From contig SKNC01000026.1 of NCBI GenBank assembly GCA_007120745.1, positions 1-8,316 of the forward strand: a stretch of 8,316 nucleotides of DNA. Direction: 5' to 3'. The notes under the pieces are model-generated. The model was not told the DNA's origin. It did not search any database and saw only the letters and a program-made list of their open reading frames with translations. The position numbers and the translations under genes were made by a program. How positions within the stretch are numbered: the first letter of the stretch is position 1; each line of letters begins with the position of its first letter. The DNA comes from Bacillota bacterium (lineage in GTDB: Bacteria > Bacillota > Dethiobacteria > SKNC01). This document shows positions 5,685 through 8,316 of this stretch, in pieces.

Positions 5685-6428
5685 TCAAGGTTTAGTTCTT
5701 TCTGCAGCAGAACAATCAGCTCCTTTTTGCCGCTCCTCCCACTTTACTTCCGCCTCAGAACGGCGAAGGTAAAGAGGTTTAAGATTCAGGTAATTTTTCC
5801 GGTCTGTCTCAGGACAAATTCTGTCCAGGCCCAACTGGGCTGTTAGAGCCCCCCGGTTCACCCTCAGGGAGGGAGGAGCAAAGCAGGCCCGGCTGCCCAT
5901 GGTTTCCCGAAGAAAATCATTGTATTTATCCAGGGCATCCCCTAAAAATATCACTTTTTCCTCTGTCTTCTCTTTTAAATAGTCAAGAAGCTGCTGGAGG
6001 GGAACGGTCATGTTTTCAGTGACTCTCTCCATCCTTCCTCCTGTGCTGCGGTAAACCCCCGTATATACTTCTCCCCGCCGCGCATCCAGCAGGGGACAGA
6101 CCAGCGCCTCCGTATAGAAAAACTGAGAGGCCAACACATCCAGGGTTGGAATTCCCACCAGGGGTATTCGTAATGCCTGGGATAAGGCTCTGGCTGTAAC
6201 CACACCGATTCTTATCCCGGTAAAAGACCCCGGTCCGCTGCTAACAGCAATTCCTTCCAGGTCTCCGGGATTCAGGTCACAGCTTTCCATCAACGATGCG
6301 ATTAACGGCATTAATCGCTGAGAATGGGTTTTTTTGTTCTGTAAAGTAAATTCCCCAACAATCCGGTTTTCCTTTGCCAGGGCGGCACTGCACACCAGGG
6401 TAGACGTGTCAATTCCCAGAACCAGCAC
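5685..6428 (-). CDS. tsaB: tRNA threonylcarbamoyladenosine biosynthesis protein TsaB
   Basis: TsaB (YeaZ) is the inactive TsaD paralogue that dimerises with TsaD and, with TsaE, supports t6A37 formation on tRNA. The protein has 247 residues. The N-terminal strand LVLGIDTST (2-10) matches the ASKHA fold, THSQRLMPLI (34-43) matches the TsaD/TsaB helix, and SSGPGSFTGIRIG (63-75) is the family signature. YLRRSEAE near the end is also usual. The metal-binding HxEGH of TsaD is absent, as expected. The start is GTG at 6428, overlapping the end of tsaE by 20 bp, with a GGAGGAG site about 10 nt upstream, which suggests translational coupling. The stop codon lies 4 bp before the ATG of rimI, or inside rimI if that gene starts upstream. 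Confidence 0.96.
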   Translation of the reverse strand: MLVLGIDTSTLVCSAALAKENRIVGEFTLQNKKTHSQRLMPLIASLMESCDLNPGDLEGIAVSSGPGSFTGIRIGVVTARALSQALRIPLVGIPTLDVLASQFFYTEALVCPLLDARRGEVYTGVYRSTGGRMERVTENMTVPLQQLLDYLKEKTEEKVIFLGDALDKYNDFLRETMGSRACFAPPSLRVNRGALTAQLGLDRICPETDRKNYLNLKPLYLRRSEAEVKWEERQKGADCSAAERTKP

Positions 6429-6891
6429 TCTTCATCAGCTCCTCCACCATCTTACCATACCTTTGGCCCCGGGGATGAAACACCAGGCGTCTCCCCTCTG
6501 CCTCCAGAGGTTCCACTTTTTCCAGGCTGACCCCCAGGTATTCCTCGGGTAAATAATCTAATATCTTATCCGCCCATTCAATCACCGTAACCCCTTCTCC
6601 GTAGAAGTATTCTTCATGGCCCAGCTCTAATATTTCATCAGGGTCCTCCAGGCGGTAAACATCAAAATGATAAAGGGGTAAATCCCCCTGGTATTCGTTT
6701 ATCAAAACAAAGGTGGGGCTGGTTACACAGTCCTCCACCCCCATACCCTGGGCCAATCCCCGGGCAAATACGGTTTTACCCGCCCCCAGGTCACCAAAAA
6801 GGGCAACTACGTCCCCTTTTTTTAACAACCTTCCCAGTATCCTTCCCAGTTCCAGGGTTTCCCGGGTGCTGGCAGCAGTTACTTCAAACAC
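6409..6891 (-). CDS. tsaE: tRNA threonylcarbamoyladenosine biosynthesis ATPase TsaE
   Basis: TsaE (YjeE) is the small P-loop ATPase that drives turnover of the TsaB-TsaD complex in t6A synthesis. From the GTG at 6891 it has 160 residues. Motifs seen are TRETLELGRILG (9-20), Walker A GDLGAGKT (33-40), TSPTFVLINEY (58-68, the switch-like segment), LYHFDVYRL (73-81) and VIEWADKI, which carries the conserved glutamate and tryptophan. I chose GTG 6891 because GGAGGAGG lies 5 nt upstream. The frame can be extended to a TTG at 6906 (five more residues), but that start would use part of the ribosome binding site as coding sequence and has a poor site of its own. The gene lies 18 bp after thiL and overlaps tsaB. 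Confidence 0.95.
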   Translation of the reverse strand: MFEVTAASTRETLELGRILGRLLKKGDVVALFGDLGAGKTVFARGLAQGMGVEDCVTSPTFVLINEYQGDLPLYHFDVYRLEDPDEILELGHEEYFYGEGVTVIEWADKILDYLPEEYLGVSLEKVEPLEAEGRRLVFHPRGQRYGKMVEELMKSAGSGN

Positions 6892-6909
6892 CGGAACCTC
6901 CTCCAAATC

Positions 6910-7914
6910 CTAAAAGTGAATAAATCCCCTCCGGGTCAAGGATAATTTCCCTCCCCGGGAGTCTACAATTTCAATGCCCTTTTCTTTGGGTACGATTTCA
7001 CCCAAAACCAAAAGCTTTTGTCCCATTTGGCTCTCCCATAAATCCTTCAACCAGGAAAGCTTATCTGGCGAAAAGGTAAATAACAGCTCATAGTCTTCCC
7101 CTCCGGAAAATGCCAGGCTTACCGGGTCTATTTGAAGAGAGCGGCAGGCCTCCCGGGCTGCTTCACTGATGGGGAGCTGTTCTGCATAAATCCTGGCCCC
7201 CACTCCGCTGGCACCGCAGATTTCACCGATATCTTTCTGCAGCCCATCGCTCAAATCAATCATGGAGGTAACCACACCGGTCTCTGCCAGCAGCCGTGCT
7301 TCCTTCAGGCGAACCGGGGGCTCCAGATGGGCTTTCAGCACTTCTTTTTCCCATGCCTGCTCATGAGAATCTCCCTGAAGGAGCAGTTCCAGGCCGACGG
7401 CAGAAGTGCCCAGAAAACCGGTAACAGCGATCAAATCCCCTTCCCGGGCACCTGACCTTAACAGCAGCTGTTCCGGTCCCACTTCCCCCAGCAGGGTAAT
7501 ACTGATGGTAATTCCCCGGAGAGACCCCACCGTATCACCCCCAATCAGGTTAATGGAGTGTTCCCGGCACAGGTCTTTTATTCCTCGAAAAATCTCTTCC
7601 ACCAGTTCACAATCTGTATCCGAAGGCACAGCCGCTGCGGTCAGCAGATGACTTGGAACCCCTCCCATGGCAGCAATATCCGAAATGTTTACTGCCAGGG
7701 CTTTCCTTCCCAGCTGCCAGGGTGAAATGCTCTCCCGTAAGAAATGAATTCCCTCCACCAGCATATCCTTGGTGATAAGCTGCAGCTTCTTCCCGGAGGG
7801 TTTAATGGCCGCGGTATCGTCACCAATTCCTGTGACCACCAGATTCGGGTCATTCTTAATATCTTCGGTAAGGCGCTTTATTAATTGTACTTCTCCAACT
7901 TCAGATATTAACAT
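6910..7914 (-). CDS. thiL: Thiamine-phosphate kinase
   Basis: ThiL phosphorylates thiamine monophosphate with ATP to thiamine diphosphate, the active cofactor, in the cytoplasm. The 334 residues match the family (PurM/ThiL/SelD fold). Seen: GEVQLIKRL (7-15), GIGDDTA (29-35), TKDMLVEGIHF (48-58) with metal-binding D50, NISDIAAMGG (76-85), NLIGGDT (122-128), SMIDLSDGL (217-225) and FSGGEDYELLF (269-279). The ATG at 7914 follows a GGGGAAGG site about 10 nt upstream. It is the first gene after the promoter at 8009-8017 and leads the t6A genes. ThiC lies just upstream on the same strand, so thiamine genes are adjacent, but a terminator-like hairpin and a new promoter separate them. No TPP riboswitch is visible in the thiL leader. 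Confidence 0.97.
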   Translation of the reverse strand: MLISEVGEVQLIKRLTEDIKNDPNLVVTGIGDDTAAIKPSGKKLQLITKDMLVEGIHFLRESISPWQLGRKALAVNISDIAAMGGVPSHLLTAAAVPSDTDCELVEEIFRGIKDLCREHSINLIGGDTVGSLRGITISITLLGEVGPEQLLLRSGAREGDLIAVTGFLGTSAVGLELLLQGDSHEQAWEKEVLKAHLEPPVRLKEARLLAETGVVTSMIDLSDGLQKDIGEICGASGVGARIYAEQLPISEAAREACRSLQIDPVSLAFSGGEDYELLFTFSPDKLSWLKDLWESQMGQKLLVLGEIVPKEKGIEIVDSRGGKLSLTRRGFIHF

Positions 7915-7941
7915 CTATTATGAACCTTCCCCATCTTTTTA

Positions 7942-7991
7942 ATGTATCTCTGTTGTATCTGGACCATTTTATGTATCCCTGTTGTATTTGG
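7942..7991. repeat. Two 21-bp direct repeats in the thiL leader
   Basis: ATGTATCTCTGTTGTATCTGG-type units lie at 7942-7962 and 7971-7991, 29 bp apart, and agree at 19 of 21 bases. They sit downstream of the thiL promoter, within the predicted 5' leader. They could be a protein binding site, a regulatory RNA element or a plain duplication. A short minus-strand frame starting at ATG 7967 (19 codons, stop at 7908) begins in the spacer between the units and overlaps the thiL start. Its only ribosome-binding-like site, AGGG, is 9 nt upstream. Confidence 0.6.
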
Positions 7992-8008
7992 TAAAAAAGA
8001 CTAAACTT

Positions 8009-8017
8009 ATTATAACA
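8009..8017 (-). promoter_or_regulatory. Extended -10 promoter for the thiL-tsaE-tsaB-rimI operon
   Basis: On the minus strand TGTTATAAT gives a perfect TATAAT (8014-8009) with the TGn extension (8017-8015). No good -35 hexamer is found 16-18 nt upstream, which extended -10 promoters can tolerate. Transcription would start near 8002 and give a leader of nearly 90 nt before thiL. It lies directly after the terminator-like hairpin of thiC. Confidence 0.55.
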
Positions 8018-8028
8018 TACTGCGTATT

Positions 8029-8064
8029 AAAAAACACACTGCCCAAGAACGCGCTTCCTGTGTT
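8029..8064 (-). terminator. Probable rho-independent terminator after thiC
   Basis: On the minus strand AACACA, overlapping the thiC stop codon (8064-8059), pairs with TGTGTT (8038-8033) and is followed by a T6 run (8034-8029). The 6-bp stem encloses a 20-nt loop that has only weak inner pairing, so the structure is modest. Its position between the thiC stop and the thiL promoter supports it. Confidence 0.4.
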
Positions 8065-8316
8065 AGAGGCAGAAGCCCAGGTCCTGGTCCAGGTGTTCTT
8101 CCACTACCCGCAGGGCACAGTATTCCCCGCACATGGAACAGGTTTCCTTTTTACCGGGGTTTTTCTTTTCCCATACCCTTTTAGCCCGGTCAGGGTCAAT
8201 GGCCAGGGAGAACTGTTTTTCCCAGTCCAGTTCCCTGCGGGCCCGGGCCATGGAAAGGTCCTTTTCCCAGGCTCCTTTTATGCCCTTAACCAGGTCTGCA
8301 GCATGGGCAGCAATCC
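8063..8316 (-). CDS. thiC: Phosphomethylpyrimidine synthase ThiC, C-terminal part
   Basis: The gene enters from the right edge and its last 84 codons are visible, ending at TAA 8065-8063. ThiC is a non-canonical radical SAM enzyme that rearranges aminoimidazole ribotide into hydroxymethylpyrimidine phosphate for thiamine. The segments AAHAADLVKG, MARARRELDWEKQFSLAID and DPDRAKRVWE match the ThiC C-terminal region, and ETCSMCGEYCALRV holds the cluster cysteines. The spacing is CX2CX3C, one residue shorter than the CX2CX4C of the well-studied enzymes. I recall such a compact form from anaerobes but cannot verify it here. A ThiC paralogue for anaerobic benzimidazole synthesis (BzaA, BzaB or BzaF type) is an alternative. 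The adjacent thiL favours ThiC. There is no TPP riboswitch evidence because the 5' end is outside the window. Confidence 0.92.
   Translation of the reverse strand, partial: IAAHAADLVKGIKGAWEKDLSMARARRELDWEKQFSLAIDPDRAKRVWEKKNPGKKETCSMCGEYCALRVVEEHLDQDLGFCL

Noticed and set aside
7915..8008. TPP riboswitch before thiL
   Set aside because: None of the conserved TPP riboswitch blocks (such as CTGAGA or the ACCTGATCTGG-like core) can be found in the leader.

Overview
The window looks like a chromosomal segment of an anaerobic, low-to-medium GC Firmicute, probably class Clostridia. The reasons are strong purine-rich Shine-Dalgarno sites, GTG starts, the linked thiL-tsaE-tsaB-rimI-tsaD cluster, a short ArgA-like acetyltransferase, and a ThiC end with the compact cysteine spacing I associate with anaerobes. 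The genus cannot be fixed from the sequence.

Left edge (1-376): a probable minus-strand gene starts at 71 and runs off the window. Next to it lies a stop-riddled stretch that reads like the worn C-terminus of a TnpB (IS200/IS605-type) protein. A good sigma-A-type promoter (270-298) inside that relic drives a plus-strand GNAT acetyltransferase of the ArgA type (377-838).

The rest is one long minus-strand block, read from high to low coordinates. It begins with the C-terminal end of ThiC (thiamine pyrimidine synthesis), followed by a likely terminator and a separate extended -10 promoter. Then come thiL (last step of thiamine diphosphate synthesis), tsaE, tsaB, rimI and tsaD. TsaB, TsaD and TsaE are the bacterial partners that make the t6A37 modification on ANN-decoding tRNAs. 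RimI acetylates ribosomal protein N-termini and is a customary neighbour of tsaB. These genes overlap or nearly touch as far as rimI. A REP-like palindromic repeat, which has copied the 3' tail of rimI, separates rimI from tsaD.

After tsaD comes a 446-bp AT-rich gap with four DnaA-box-like 9-mers in one orientation. Next are murC (peptidoglycan precursor synthesis) and, directly abutting its stop codon, a radical SAM protein carrying a PDZ domain and a DUF512-like C-terminus. Its function is unknown.

The genes are mostly conserved housekeeping genes. The less ordinary material is the DnaA-box cluster before murC, the radical SAM-PDZ-DUF512 protein, the repeat with an inverted core between rimI and tsaD, the TnpB-like relic, and two start codons (rimI, tsaE) that probably differ from the longest-ORF or first-ATG choice. 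I saw no CRISPR array, rRNA, tRNA or complete mobile element.
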